A DNA stretch of 53,669 bases from Rhodospirillaceae bacterium (GTDB taxonomy: Bacteria > Pseudomonadota > Alphaproteobacteria > Dongiales > Dongiaceae). Position numbers and translations under genes: made by a program. Below the pieces are notes generated by a model. The model searched no databases. It saw only the letters and a program-made list of their open reading frames with translations, and was not told the DNA's origin. Positions 17,886-26,141 of the stretch are shown one piece after another. The stretch spans positions 1-53,669 of the forward strand of contig SSEL01000090.1 of the NCBI GenBank assembly GCA_008012315.1. The letters run 5' to 3'. Position 1 is the first letter of the stretch. Each line of letters opens with the position of its first letter.

Positions 17886-18359
17886 ATGAACCGGACAGTA
17901 TCGTTTGTTGCTTTATGCGCTTTTATATTTGCCAGTGCTTCAGCGATCAGTTGGGCCTCGAGCACATCTGGCGGAGCACATACCGAAGTCAGCCCAGACC
18001 CCGGCAGCAGCCTGACACCCGAGCAGAAAATGGAGCGCCGCTTTCCTCAAAAGGTGCGTGTGGGCGATCTCATCGGGTTGCCGTTGCTGGATTACGATGA
18101 CCGGGCAATGGGCCACGTAACTGATGTGGTGCGCACGGCTGGTGGTAAAATCGAGCTTATTTCGACTTGCTGTGGCTATTTCGACTGGAACCGCCATCAA
18201 GTTGCGGTGCCGATTGAAACGGTCGCCATTCTCGCCCGCCAGATCAACGTCCTAGATATTACTCGTGAAGACTTCTTCGGATTGGAGAAATGGAATGGCA
18301 ACGGTGACACGAAACTCGGCACCGATGAAATGATCCGGATTGCAATTAGCCGGCGTTAA
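17886..18359 (+). CDS. secreted PRC-barrel domain protein
   Basis: This 157-aa protein has a signal peptide (FVALCAFIFASASAISWAS). The PRC-barrel follows (KVRVGDLIGLPLLDYDDRAM, then GHVTDVVRT, and VAVPIETVAIL). Near the C-terminus WNGNGDTKLGTDEM resembles a loose EF-hand-like loop, and a vicinal Cys pair is present (STCCGY). PRC-barrels mediate protein contacts in reaction centres and RNA maturation, and periplasmic forms are poorly understood. A strong GGAGG precedes ATG 17886. It lies between mtnK and a cytochrome b gene in the same direction, so it may assist the redox pair. Confidence 0.8.
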   Translation: MNRTVSFVALCAFIFASASAISWASSTSGGAHTEVSPDPGSSLTPEQKMERRFPQKVRVGDLIGLPLLDYDDRAMGHVTDVVRTAGGKIELISTCCGYFDWNRHQVAVPIETVAILARQINVLDITREDFFGLEKWNGNGDTKLGTDEMIRIAISRR

Positions 18360-18426
18360 GGCACCCATTGGTTATCCCGGTCTTCAGCGTTTCTTGTTGA
18401 GACAGATCTTCGGAAGGTACAGCTAA

Positions 18427-19104
18427 ATGGTCGCTATCACCGAAACACGCGCGGCGAAGCCGCCGCGCCGCATGCACCCACTTCTCTTACGCATCATGCA
18501 CTGGATCAACGCGATCTCGATGATCCTCATGGTGATGAGCGGCTGGAAGATCTACAACGATGAAGTGATCTTCGGTTTCCTGCATTTCCCGGATGAACTC
18601 ACGCTCGGCGTCTGGGCGCAACACGCGCTGCAATGGCACTTCTTCGTCATGTGGATCCTGGTACTGAACGGCCTCTGCTACCTGGCCTATGGCATCTTTA
18701 CTGGCCGCTTTCGCCGGATGCTCCTTCCCATCCGGATACGCGAGATCATTCACGAGATGGTCGCCGCTTTGACCTTCCGGCTGAAGCACACTGATCTTAC
18801 GCATTATAACGCCGTGCAGAAGCTGCTCTATGTCGGCGTCATCCTCCTCATCATCCTGCAAGTCATTACCGGCATCGCAATCTGGAAACCGGTCCAGTTC
18901 TCTGGCCTTGTCTCCCTCATGGGTGGCTTCCAGGCGGCTCGCTTGCTTCATTTCATCGGCATGGCCGCCATCGTCCTTTTCTTCCTCGTTCACGTCAGTT
19001 TGGCGCTCTTGGTGCCAAAGACGATTCTAGCCATGCTAACGGGTGGACCTCGTATCGCTCCGCCCAGTCGCCACACCGATGAAAACGTCGGCACGAACCC
19101 CTGA
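18427..19104 (+). CDS. cytochrome b561 / Ni-Fe-hydrogenase-type cytochrome b
   Basis: The 225-aa inner-membrane protein has four hydrophobic helices. Candidate haem-ligand histidines are visible in LRIMHWINAISM, QHALQWHFFVMW, AARLLHFIGM and FFLVHVSLALL. Family members pass electrons between quinones and a periplasmic or membrane-bound partner. The partner here should be the molybdopterin oxidoreductase encoded 13 nt downstream. GGAAGG precedes the ATG. It is not MsrQ/YedZ-like in the residues I can see, which distinguishes the pair from the standard MsrPQ system. Confidence 0.85.
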   Translation: MVAITETRAAKPPRRMHPLLLRIMHWINAISMILMVMSGWKIYNDEVIFGFLHFPDELTLGVWAQHALQWHFFVMWILVLNGLCYLAYGIFTGRFRRMLLPIRIREIIHEMVAALTFRLKHTDLTHYNAVQKLLYVGVILLIILQVITGIAIWKPVQFSGLVSLMGGFQAARLLHFIGMAAIVLFFLVHVSLALLVPKTILAMLTGGPRIAPPSRHTDENVGTNP

Positions 19105-19117
19105 AAGGAAGTCGATC

Positions 19118-19909
19118 ATGTCTATCCGACCGCCCGCCAGGTCGCTCTTTCGCCCCAAGGTGGCTCCCGATCAGAGCGTGCTTGCCGAAAACAAGGAACT
19201 CATCGAGAGCATCGAAAGACGTGGTTTTCTCAAGGGAACGCTATCGCTCGGGGCGCTGACGTTCCTCTCTGGATGCAACATCTCTGACCGCGATGCAGTG
19301 CAATCGTTCCTACGCACGATTTCTGCCTTCAATGATCGCATTCAGAGCCTGCTTTTTGATCCCAACAAGCTCGCCCCCACCTACTCAGTGTCCCAGGTTG
19401 TCAAGCCGCCGCGCTTCAATGCCTATTATGATATCGAACGGGTGATGCCAATTGATCCTAGGGGCTGGCAATTGGGGCTTGCCGGCCTCATCCAGGACAA
19501 GCGACCCTGGTCGCTTGAGCAGATTTATGGTTTCCCCGAGCAGGAAGAGATCATCAAGCATATTTGCGTCGAGGGCTGGGAGTATATCGGCCAATGGTCC
19601 GGTCCCAACCTGAAGCAGTTTCTGACTAAAATTGGCGCCGATCTCAGCGCCAAATACGTCGTTTTCCATTGCAACGACAATTACACCGAATGTATCGATA
19701 TGCCGTCGGCATTGCACCCCCAGACTATCCTAGCGACGAAATATGCCGGCGAGCCGATCACAGACCCTTATGGGTTTCCGCTTCGGCTCCGCACGGCGGT
19801 TAAGATCGGCTTCAAGAACGCGAAATGGATCCGGGCAATCGAGGTGACCAATACTCATGTCGAAACCTTTTGGGAAAAGCAGGGATTCAACTGGTTCAGC
19901 GGAATATAA
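19118..19909 (+). CDS. molybdopterin-dependent oxidoreductase, sulfite-oxidase fold, membrane-anchored
   Basis: The 263-aa product starts at ATG 19118 with AAAGGAAG upstream; an upstream in-frame start at 19043 lies inside the cytochrome gene. Residues 33-53 combine a twin-arginine motif (ERRGFLKG) with a lipobox (TFLSGC, Cys53), suggesting a Tat-exported lipoprotein. The sulfite-oxidase-type Mo domain contains the probable Mo-ligand Cys150 (KHICVEGWEYIGQWSG) and DPYGFPLRLRTAVKIGFKNA. It probably receives electrons from, or gives them to, the adjacent cytochrome b. The substrate is unknown; candidates include oxidised methionine or other S/N-oxides. No dimerisation domain is present. Confidence 0.85.
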   Translation: MSIRPPARSLFRPKVAPDQSVLAENKELIESIERRGFLKGTLSLGALTFLSGCNISDRDAVQSFLRTISAFNDRIQSLLFDPNKLAPTYSVSQVVKPPRFNAYYDIERVMPIDPRGWQLGLAGLIQDKRPWSLEQIYGFPEQEEIIKHICVEGWEYIGQWSGPNLKQFLTKIGADLSAKYVVFHCNDNYTECIDMPSALHPQTILATKYAGEPITDPYGFPLRLRTAVKIGFKNAKWIRAIEVTNTHVETFWEKQGFNWFSGI

Positions 19910-19998
19910 TGGTCTGGGGTCCTCAGCGGCAAGAAAAGGCTCCTGGGGATGGAATATCCTCCTGACCTAGCGGAAATGACCGGAGCGGCGCGCGGCTG

Positions 19999-22029
19999 AT
20001 GGCCTCTCTTTCAAATTCAGTTCTGTGCGGCATCATCGCGCTCCTTCTCTGGATGCCACTTGGCTGGCTCATCAACCGTCGGCTTGGATTTGGCCGTGAC
20101 CTTGCCCTGCCATTAGCACCTGTCATGGGTTGGGCGACGCAAAGTGCCGTCTCCCTTGCCTTGAGTTCTTTGACTGGCTTTTCTACCGGGACAATTCTCG
20201 CCTCCGCAGCCATTGTCGCTGGCCTCGCTTGTATTCTCCCGCGCAAGCGAACCGACTTTGCGTCGGATGCGTGGGCGGCTGCGCCCCGAGCGGGCCTGAC
20301 CCTTTACGCCATGGCCGCCATTGTCGCCTGTCTGCCCGCCGCAGCCATCGTTCCAAAGTTCATCGATGGCGGCGTGATCCTCGCTGGGCCGATTTTCGAT
20401 CACGCAAAAATCGCCTTGATCGACGAGATGCTGAGAAGCGGCGTCCCACCCGCCAATCCCTTCTTTGCCGCGGATGGTGGTGATGGCCATGTTTCCTACT
20501 ATTACCTCTGGCATTTCAGCGCGGCCGAACTCGCGCGGCTTTGCGGTGCCAGTGGATGGGAGGCAGATATCGGCCTCAGCTGGTTTTCGGGCTTTGCGTC
20601 GCTGATGACCTTGGCCGGGTTTGCGTTGCGTTTCTCCGGGCAGCGCTTGCCGGCTTTTCTCGCTCTCCTTTTCAGCGTCATGGGTTCCCTGCGGCCGATC
20701 CTGACCGGCATTTTCGGCGACGAGCCACTTCATGCCTTCCTGAAGCATGGGAGTGGGCTCGCCGGCTGGCTCTTCCAGACAAGCTGGAGCCCGCATCACG
20801 TCACCGCGGCTGCCTGTGTCCTGGTGACGGTCTTTCTGCTGACAGAGCTCGCAGGACGACCGACCATCTTTGGCACACTCGTTGTCGCGCTGCTCCTCGC
20901 CGCCGGCTTCGAGAGCTCGATATGGGTCGGAGGCATCACGCTGGGCCTTTGTGGAATCGCCATAGCGGCACTATTGCTGGGCAGAATCGGTCCCAAGCAA
21001 CGCGCCCTTTTCGCTGTCACCTGCATTGCCGCAGCGGTTACCGCCCTCCTTCTGTCATTCCCGCTGGTTTCAGCCCAGTTGCATGAAGGAGCAGCCAGAG
21101 GCAGCCTGCCCATTACAATCCATGCAACCCCAGTGCTTGGTGTACTGTTCCCACCGGCATGGCGCCAAACTCTCGACATCCCGGCCTATTGGTTGGTCCT
21201 CCTGCCAATCGAGTTTCCGCTGGTTTTCATTCCCGGGCTCGTGGGATTATGGGGAATAGCGCGTTTGGGCCACGGAGACGAGCGACGGGAACAGGCCGGT
21301 TGGGCATTCACAGTTCTGGGTTTCGGTTCGCTCTTTTGCAGCTGGCTGCTCCTAAGTACCGCGGGCGACAACAACGACCTCGGATGGCGCGCCATCTTGC
21401 CCGGGCTCTTTGTCCTCACTATCGCATCTGCGATTACCGTTTCGCGCTGGCTCCGGCGGCTCAATGTGAGCCGCCACGCTTTTGCCGTAGTGGCCGTAGT
21501 CATCGCCTTCGTGGGGGCGCTGCCTGACACCTGGCAGAACATCACCGGAAACCTCTTCGGCCATGTGACCGCTTCGGCGCGTGCGTTTGCCGAGTCACCC
21601 GCACTTTGGGCAGCAGTCCGGAGCCACACGGATGCCAAGACCCGCATCGCCAACAATCCTGCCTATCTCCGGGAAGTGACACCCTGGCCCGTCAACATCT
21701 CTTGGGCATTGCTCGCCGATCGCCGATCCTGTTTTGCCAGCAACGAGCTGGCAATAGCTTTTGCTTCACTACCCACCCAGCAGCGGCTCGACATATCGTC
21801 GCTGTTTCTTCGGGTATTTGATGGCACCGGCTCGGCCGACGATGTCACCCGCCTCTATCGAGACTACGGATGCCGGGCGGTGGTGGTCACACCGCAGGAC
21901 GGAGCGTGGAACCATGATCCTTTCGCCACCAGCAAGTTCTTTCGCCTGGCTCAAGTCGAAGAAGGAAAATGGCGTATCTACGTCGCAGCCGACGCCGGTG
22001 CGACAGTTGCTCCACAAGCACAGAAATAG
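19999..22029 (+). CDS. large polytopic membrane protein, GT-C-like glycosyltransferase candidate
   Basis: The 676-aa protein has about 13 hydrophobic segments followed by a ~150-residue non-membrane C-terminal part. Just after an early membrane helix is an acidic loop (GPIFDHAKIALIDEMLRSG, then NPFFA) and YYYLWHF. This resembles the first-loop acidic site of GT-C transferases and the YYY motif of DUF2298-type membrane proteins. GT-C enzymes use polyprenyl-phosphate sugars on the outer face of the membrane. The gene converges on the glycan operon at 22044-26141 with only 14 nt between stops. Function as a sugar transferase is inferred; no family assignment is certain. Confidence 0.6.
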   Translation: MASLSNSVLCGIIALLLWMPLGWLINRRLGFGRDLALPLAPVMGWATQSAVSLALSSLTGFSTGTILASAAIVAGLACILPRKRTDFASDAWAAAPRAGLTLYAMAAIVACLPAAAIVPKFIDGGVILAGPIFDHAKIALIDEMLRSGVPPANPFFAADGGDGHVSYYYLWHFSAAELARLCGASGWEADIGLSWFSGFASLMTLAGFALRFSGQRLPAFLALLFSVMGSLRPILTGIFGDEPLHAFLKHGSGLAGWLFQTSWSPHHVTAAACVLVTVFLLTELAGRPTIFGTLVVALLLAAGFESSIWVGGITLGLCGIAIAALLLGRIGPKQRALFAVTCIAAAVTALLLSFPLVSAQLHEGAARGSLPITIHATPVLGVLFPPAWRQTLDIPAYWLVLLPIEFPLVFIPGLVGLWGIARLGHGDERREQAGWAFTVLGFGSLFCSWLLLSTAGDNNDLGWRAILPGLFVLTIASAITVSRWLRRLNVSRHAFAVVAVVIAFVGALPDTWQNITGNLFGHVTASARAFAESPALWAAVRSHTDAKTRIANNPAYLREVTPWPVNISWALLADRRSCFASNELAIAFASLPTQQRLDISSLFLRVFDGTGSADDVTRLYRDYGCRAVVVTPQDGAWNHDPFATSKFFRLAQVEEGKWRIYVAADAGATVAPQAQK

Positions 22030-22043
22030 CCGCGGATTGAAAC

Positions 22044-22412
22044 TCAGCCGCGCGCCAGGACGGCGACGCCAAGGACGATGAGAGCGGTGCCGGCCAGCCG
22101 CTGTGCGCTGATCGTCTCGCCCAGCAGGAATGCCGAAGCAAAGGTGACGAAGACGAAGCCAAGCCCCAGAAACGGATAGGCAAAGGAGACCTCGGCGCGG
22201 CTCAATACCGTAACCCAGATGACGAGGCTGAGGCCATAGCAGGCAAGGCCACCAATGATGCCCGGGCGAAATATGAATTCGAGGAACGAGCTAGGCGACC
22301 AACCTTGCGCCGGCATCAGCCCATCCCGTGCTGCCCAGCGGAGCAGAATCTGTGCAGCGGCGTTGGCAGAAACGCTCGCCAGGATGAGGACAATGAGACC
22401 AAAGCGGCTCAT
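22044..22412 (-). CDS. small four-helix EamA/SMR-type membrane protein (ArnE/ArnF-like)
   Basis: The 122-aa protein has four predicted helices (LIVLILASVSANAAAQILL; IIGGLACYGLSLVIWVTVL; SFAYPFLGLGFVFVTFASA; LAGTALIVLGVAVLA). This is the half-size DMT fold used by SMR pumps and by the ArnE/ArnF undecaprenyl-phosphate-aminoarabinose flippase. The motif SxAYPFLGLGFV is typical of the EamA/ArnF side rather than drug pumps, which carry a conserved Glu in the first helix; none is seen here. The start overlaps the stop of the epimerase gene (ATGA). A flippase role for a lipid-linked sugar is inferred from context. Confidence 0.75.
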   Translation of the reverse strand: MSRFGLIVLILASVSANAAAQILLRWAARDGLMPAQGWSPSSFLEFIFRPGIIGGLACYGLSLVIWVTVLSRAEVSFAYPFLGLGFVFVTFASAFLLGETISAQRLAGTALIVLGVAVLARG

Positions 22413-23485
22413 TGTCCCACCGCACGATAATCCGCCCGGATGGCGGAAGCGTCTCTTGAAGCGGCAGCGAATTCCTGCATGCCTGCATCGAATTCAATTT
22501 GCGGCCGCCAGCCAAGCTCATTCCGCAGGCGGCTGGAATCAGCCGTGATATGCCGGACATCTCCCAGCCTGAATTGGCCGGTGACGACAGGGGCAGGTCC
22601 CTGGAGTGTTCGTGACAGCGCCTGCGCCATCTCGCCTACCGTGCGGGGTGTGCCAGATCCTACATTGAAGGCAGCGACGTCGGTTCTGTGGGCTTCACAA
22701 GCAAGCACGGTCGCTGCGGCAACATCGGCGACATGGATGAAATCGCGCCGCTGCCCACCATCCTCAAAAACCTGTGGCGCCTTGCCGGCCAGCAGCATCG
22801 ACGTGAAAATCGCTGCTACACCCGCATAAGGCGTGTCTTTGGGCATGCCGGGTCCATAGACATTGTGGTAGCGCATCATGGCAACACTGCCGCCGATCGC
22901 CCTTGCCCAGTTCGTGGCATAGAATTCCTGGGCCAGCTTGCTGGTTGCATAGGCGTTACGGGGATCGAGCTTTGCATCCTCGGTCACGAGCAGAGGCGCG
23001 AGCGGGCATCCGCAGATCGGGCAAGGCGGCTCGAAATTGCCCGCTCGCAAGGCAGCAGCCTGCCGCGGTCCCGGCGCCACGGCGCCATGTTCGGGACAAT
23101 GGCCGAGACCTTCGCCATAAACCACCATAGAGCTTGCCAGGGTGAGATGCTTGACGCCGGCCCGCGCCATGCCGGCCAGCAATTCAGCAGTGCCATGGTC
23201 ATTGGAGGAAGCATAGTCCGGCATGTCGCCGATCGCCACCCCGAGGCCGACTTTGGCAGCGAGGTGAATGACGGCGTCAATCCCTTTCAGTGCCTGATCG
23301 ATCACATCGGGATCTCGCACATCGCCAGCCTGGAACTCTACCGGCTCGGGCGGCGTCCACCTGTCACCTTTGTGTACATCAGAGCGCAGAGAATCTAAGA
23401 CGCGCACATCGTGTTGATTTGCGAGCAGATTTGCGAGGACGTGATTGCCGATAAAGCCGGCACCACCTGTCAACAACACGCGCAT
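22409..23485 (-). CDS. NAD-dependent sugar-nucleotide epimerase/dehydratase with zinc-ribbon insertion
   Basis: This 358-aa extended SDR has the Rossmann start LLTGGAGFIGNHV, the NADH Asp at the end of beta2 (VRVLDSL), and the catalytic YATSK. Between the Ser/Thr strand (LASSMVVYGEG) and YATSK lies an insertion with four cysteines (HCPEHG ... PCPICGCPL), a likely zinc ribbon. Some dTDP-rhamnose 4-epimerase-like SDRs carry the same insertion, so a sugar 4-epimerase is the best guess. GAGGAG precedes the ATG. Its place next to GT2 and flippase-like genes suggests it makes the sugar nucleotide for that pathway. Confidence 0.85.
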   Translation of the reverse strand: MRVLLTGGAGFIGNHVLANLLANQHDVRVLDSLRSDVHKGDRWTPPEPVEFQAGDVRDPDVIDQALKGIDAVIHLAAKVGLGVAIGDMPDYASSNDHGTAELLAGMARAGVKHLTLASSMVVYGEGLGHCPEHGAVAPGPRQAAALRAGNFEPPCPICGCPLAPLLVTEDAKLDPRNAYATSKLAQEFYATNWARAIGGSVAMMRYHNVYGPGMPKDTPYAGVAAIFTSMLLAGKAPQVFEDGGQRRDFIHVADVAAATVLACEAHRTDVAAFNVGSGTPRTVGEMAQALSRTLQGPAPVVTGQFRLGDVRHITADSSRLRNELGWRPQIEFDAGMQEFAAASRDASAIRADYRAVGQ

Positions 23486-23508
23486 GGGTTAACTCCTCGT
23501 CTCGACCA

Positions 23509-24228
23509 TCAATATATCCCGCGGGGAAAGTCTGGACGCTCGACCGGCAAGTCTCTTGCCAGCCGGAAAAACGTCGACGCGATTTTCGCGGCGGCCCGCA
23601 GGCCAGCCATCAAGTCGCCCGAGACCTTTGATTGTCCGCCGCGGCGGCAGCGATGGTCGACCGGGATCTCAAGGCACCGGAACCCCCTAGCCGCCGCCCG
23701 CATCTGCATCTCCAAGTTCCAGCCATAGGTCATCTCTCGCATACCTAGGGTACTCAAGTGATCGACCCGCATTGCTCTCAGTGGCGACATATCGGTGAAC
23801 CGGACACCGTAGGTTACTCGAAGCAATATTCCGGCAAGCCGACCGGCAATAATCTGCTGTGGTGTCAGGCTCCCGCGCTCCCGTTTCCCTCGAATACGTG
23901 AACCCATGACAAAATCGGCCCGATTTTCGGTGAGCGGCGCAATGATGGATGGAATAAAGGCAGGCACATCACTGCCGTCTCCATCCAGGAAACAGACGAT
24001 ATCGGTGTCCGGCCGCAAGGCGGCAATACCCGTGGCACAAGCGCGGCCATATCCACGTACCGGTTCACTGACAACGCGCGCGCCTGCCGCCGCCGCGACT
24101 TCCGCAGTCCGGTCTGTGGAACCGTTGTCGACGACGATTACCTCTTCGACCGGCATGGCCAGCACATCCTGCACGACGGCACCAATGGTAGCCTCTTCGT
24201 TAAGGCAAGGAATAACAACCGTCACCAC
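23509..24228 (-). CDS. GT2-family glycosyltransferase (polyprenyl-phosphate sugar transferase-like)
   Basis: The 239-aa GT-A protein has VTVVIPCLNEEATIG, VVDNGSTDRTAE, the metal-binding CFLDGDGSDVP (DxD at residues 82-84), and the acceptor region FVMGSRIRGKRERGSL. It is close to DPM1/UDP-glucose:polyprenyl-phosphate transferases in its short form without C-terminal membrane helices. It begins with GTG 24228 after a G-rich tract. The first residues and GMREMTYGWNLEMQMRA are typical. In the operon it would load a sugar onto a lipid carrier for the EamA and GT-C-like proteins, by inference. Confidence 0.85.
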   Translation of the reverse strand: MVTVVIPCLNEEATIGAVVQDVLAMPVEEVIVVDNGSTDRTAEVAAAAGARVVSEPVRGYGRACATGIAALRPDTDIVCFLDGDGSDVPAFIPSIIAPLTENRADFVMGSRIRGKRERGSLTPQQIIAGRLAGILLRVTYGVRFTDMSPLRAMRVDHLSTLGMREMTYGWNLEMQMRAAARGFRCLEIPVDHRCRRGGQSKVSGDLMAGLRAAAKIASTFFRLARDLPVERPDFPRGIY

Positions 24229-24243
24229 CGGAGATCCCCCAGG

Positions 24244-24963
24244 CTATGCCACATGCAACACGGTGCGGCGCTTTTCGAGGAAATGCCGGGTGGCTGGGGC
24301 CGGCTCAAGGGCTTGATCGCGCGCGAATTCCGGGCGCTCGCCTCGAATTTCCGCTTCAAGGATTGCAAACGAAGCTGCGTCGTCAACGTCGTACCAGCCC
24401 TCGATCACCGATACCGGCAGATTGATCTCCTCCGCTCGCTTCAAGGTGAGGCGGTAAACTGCTTCGGTGCTCCAGGGGATCCCATCGAATAGATGGCGGT
24501 GTGGTCGCGAAAGGCCGATCAATGTATAGCCACCGTCGAGTGCCGGACTAAGCACAACTCGATCGCCTTTCAATACTGCTTCAACCGCCTGGCGCAGAAT
24601 TGCGCGCGGCAGGGTTGGGCTGTCGGAATTAACGAGGATCGCCCCCGCATGGCCGAGTGCCAAGAGATCGACAATGCCTTTATAGAGCCGCGCGCCAAAG
24701 TCACCTTCGCATTGCGGTAACATGCCAAAGCTCGAAGGCAGAAAATGCGCCAGTTGGCGCTCTGAGCCGACCGGCGTATAAACAGCATACCCTCTGGATC
24801 TGCCTTCAAGGGCAAGATGCGAAATCGTGCTCGAGAGGTCGCGAATGAAACAACCGGAAATCTCAGCACATTCTTCTGCCCTGAGCGGCGGGGAAAGCCG
24901 CGTCTTCGAGTGACCGGGCCGCGGCGTCTTGCACATGATCGCGACGCCAACTGTTGGAATCAT
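24244..24963 (-). CDS. DUF2064 / TIGR04282-type GT-A-fold protein
   Basis: From ATG 24963 the product is 239 aa; the ribosome-binding site GCGGAG fits this start, although a GTG at 24993 overlaps the preceding stop (GTGA). Conserved DUF2064 motifs are AIMCKTPRPGHSKTRLSP, GDFGARL, ILVNSDSPTLP, VVLSPALDGGYTLIGL, and a late YDVDDAASFAI. The family is related to nucleotidyltransferases such as CofC/MobA and includes proteins labelled arsenosugar-biosynthesis glycosyltransferases. No ars genes are near, so a role in activating a sugar or acid for the local GT2 pathway is a guess. Confidence 0.85.
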   Translation of the reverse strand: MIPTVGVAIMCKTPRPGHSKTRLSPPLRAEECAEISGCFIRDLSSTISHLALEGRSRGYAVYTPVGSERQLAHFLPSSFGMLPQCEGDFGARLYKGIVDLLALGHAGAILVNSDSPTLPRAILRQAVEAVLKGDRVVLSPALDGGYTLIGLSRPHRHLFDGIPWSTEAVYRLTLKRAEEINLPVSVIEGWYDVDDAASFAILEAEIRGERPEFARDQALEPAPATRHFLEKRRTVLHVA

Positions 24964-24989
24964 AGCATTTCTCCGCTCAGAGCTGAGGT

Positions 24990-26141
24990 TCACGCAGACC
25001 GCGCAATCGCTCTGTCGAGATCATTGAAGAGATCATCTGGGTCCTCCAGTCCAACAGATAGGCGCAGAAGATCGGCCGGACAGAGCGAGCCTTCGCCTTC
25101 CATGGAAGAACGATGCTCGATCAGACTTTCGATGCCGCCGAACGACGTAGCCCGGCGCCAAATGCTGACATTGGCCGCTGTAGAGATAGCGACTCGGGCC
25201 CCGCCCTTCAGGCGGATCGACAGCATACCACCGAATCCGCCCATCATTTGGCTGGCGGCAACCCGGTGGCCGGGACTATCGACAAGACCGGGATAGAGCA
25301 CGACTGAGATTGCCGAATGCTTTGCCAGTCGCCGCGCCAGGATGTCGGCGCTTCTGCTCTGCGCCTTGACTCGAATATCGAGGGTCCGCAGGCCACGCGC
25401 CAGCAACCATGCCTCGAACGGGCCCAGCACCGAACCGTTCTGCTCGCGCATCTTCCGGAGGCGTGACCAAAGTTCATTTGGCCTCGCGATCGCCAGCACC
25501 CCCGCACTGACATCCGAATGGCCGTTCAGGTATTTAGTTGCCGAGTGCAGGACGACATCGGCACCGTAAGTCAGCGGTTGCGTCAGAATCGGTGTCGCAA
25601 CAGTCGAGTCTGCCGCCACAAGCGCGCCTGCAGCATGCGCAAATTGTGCAACAGCGGCGATATCAGTGATAGTCCAAAGAGGATTGCTGGGCGTTTCGAT
25701 CCAGACGAGGCCGGTTTTCCCAGGCCTGATCGCTGCCTTCACCGCCTCCAAATCCGACATGTCAACAAACGTAATCTGGTGGCCCAATCGGGATGACTGT
25801 CGAAGCCAGCTTTGCAATCCCCAATACATCAGCTGCGGAGCGACGATATGGGTTGGCTCCAGCGAGAGGAAAAGCGCTGTCGCCGCGGCCGTGCCTGAGC
25901 CAAAAACCAGGGATTCTGCCGCCCCCTCCAACTCAGAAATGAGCGATTCTACCTGGCGTACTGACGTATTGTCAGCCCGGCCATACACATTGCCCGAGCT
26001 GTAGCCATTATCTGTGTCCCGTATATAGGTCGTCGCCACGTGAATGGCTGGCGTCAAGGCACGGGTAACTGGCTCACCCCCGCTCAACACACTCGCTGTC
26101 AAAGTGCCCGGTTTCATGGCGGTCGTCGGCAAATCGATCAT
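24990..26141 (-). CDS. Cys/Met-metabolism PLP-dependent enzyme (cystathionine gamma-synthase/lyase family)
   Basis: The 383-aa fold-type I PLP enzyme has the substrate/cofactor residues of the family: NVYGRADNTSVRQVE, SGTAAATAL, WIETPSNPLW, the cofactor Asp178 (AADSTVATP) and the PLP Lys203 (LHSATKYLNGHSDV). Members carry out beta/gamma elimination or replacement on Cys, cystathionine, homoserine esters or methionine. The residues visible do not settle which. The gene is first in an operon with glycan genes, an unusual place for a sulfur amino acid enzyme. It could make a thiol, sulfide or amino group for a modified sugar. AGGTG precedes the ATG. Confidence 0.85.
   Translation of the reverse strand: MIDLPTTAMKPGTLTASVLSGGEPVTRALTPAIHVATTYIRDTDNGYSSGNVYGRADNTSVRQVESLISELEGAAESLVFGSGTAAATALFLSLEPTHIVAPQLMYWGLQSWLRQSSRLGHQITFVDMSDLEAVKAAIRPGKTGLVWIETPSNPLWTITDIAAVAQFAHAAGALVAADSTVATPILTQPLTYGADVVLHSATKYLNGHSDVSAGVLAIARPNELWSRLRKMREQNGSVLGPFEAWLLARGLRTLDIRVKAQSRSADILARRLAKHSAISVVLYPGLVDSPGHRVAASQMMGGFGGMLSIRLKGGARVAISTAANVSIWRRATSFGGIESLIEHRSSMEGEGSLCPADLLRLSVGLEDPDDLFNDLDRAIARSA

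Noticed and set aside
18397..18410. FNR-like TTGAGACAGATCTT before the cytochrome b gene
   Set aside because: The second half site has two mismatches (ATCTT), and it is only about 20 nt from the start codon, too close for activation.
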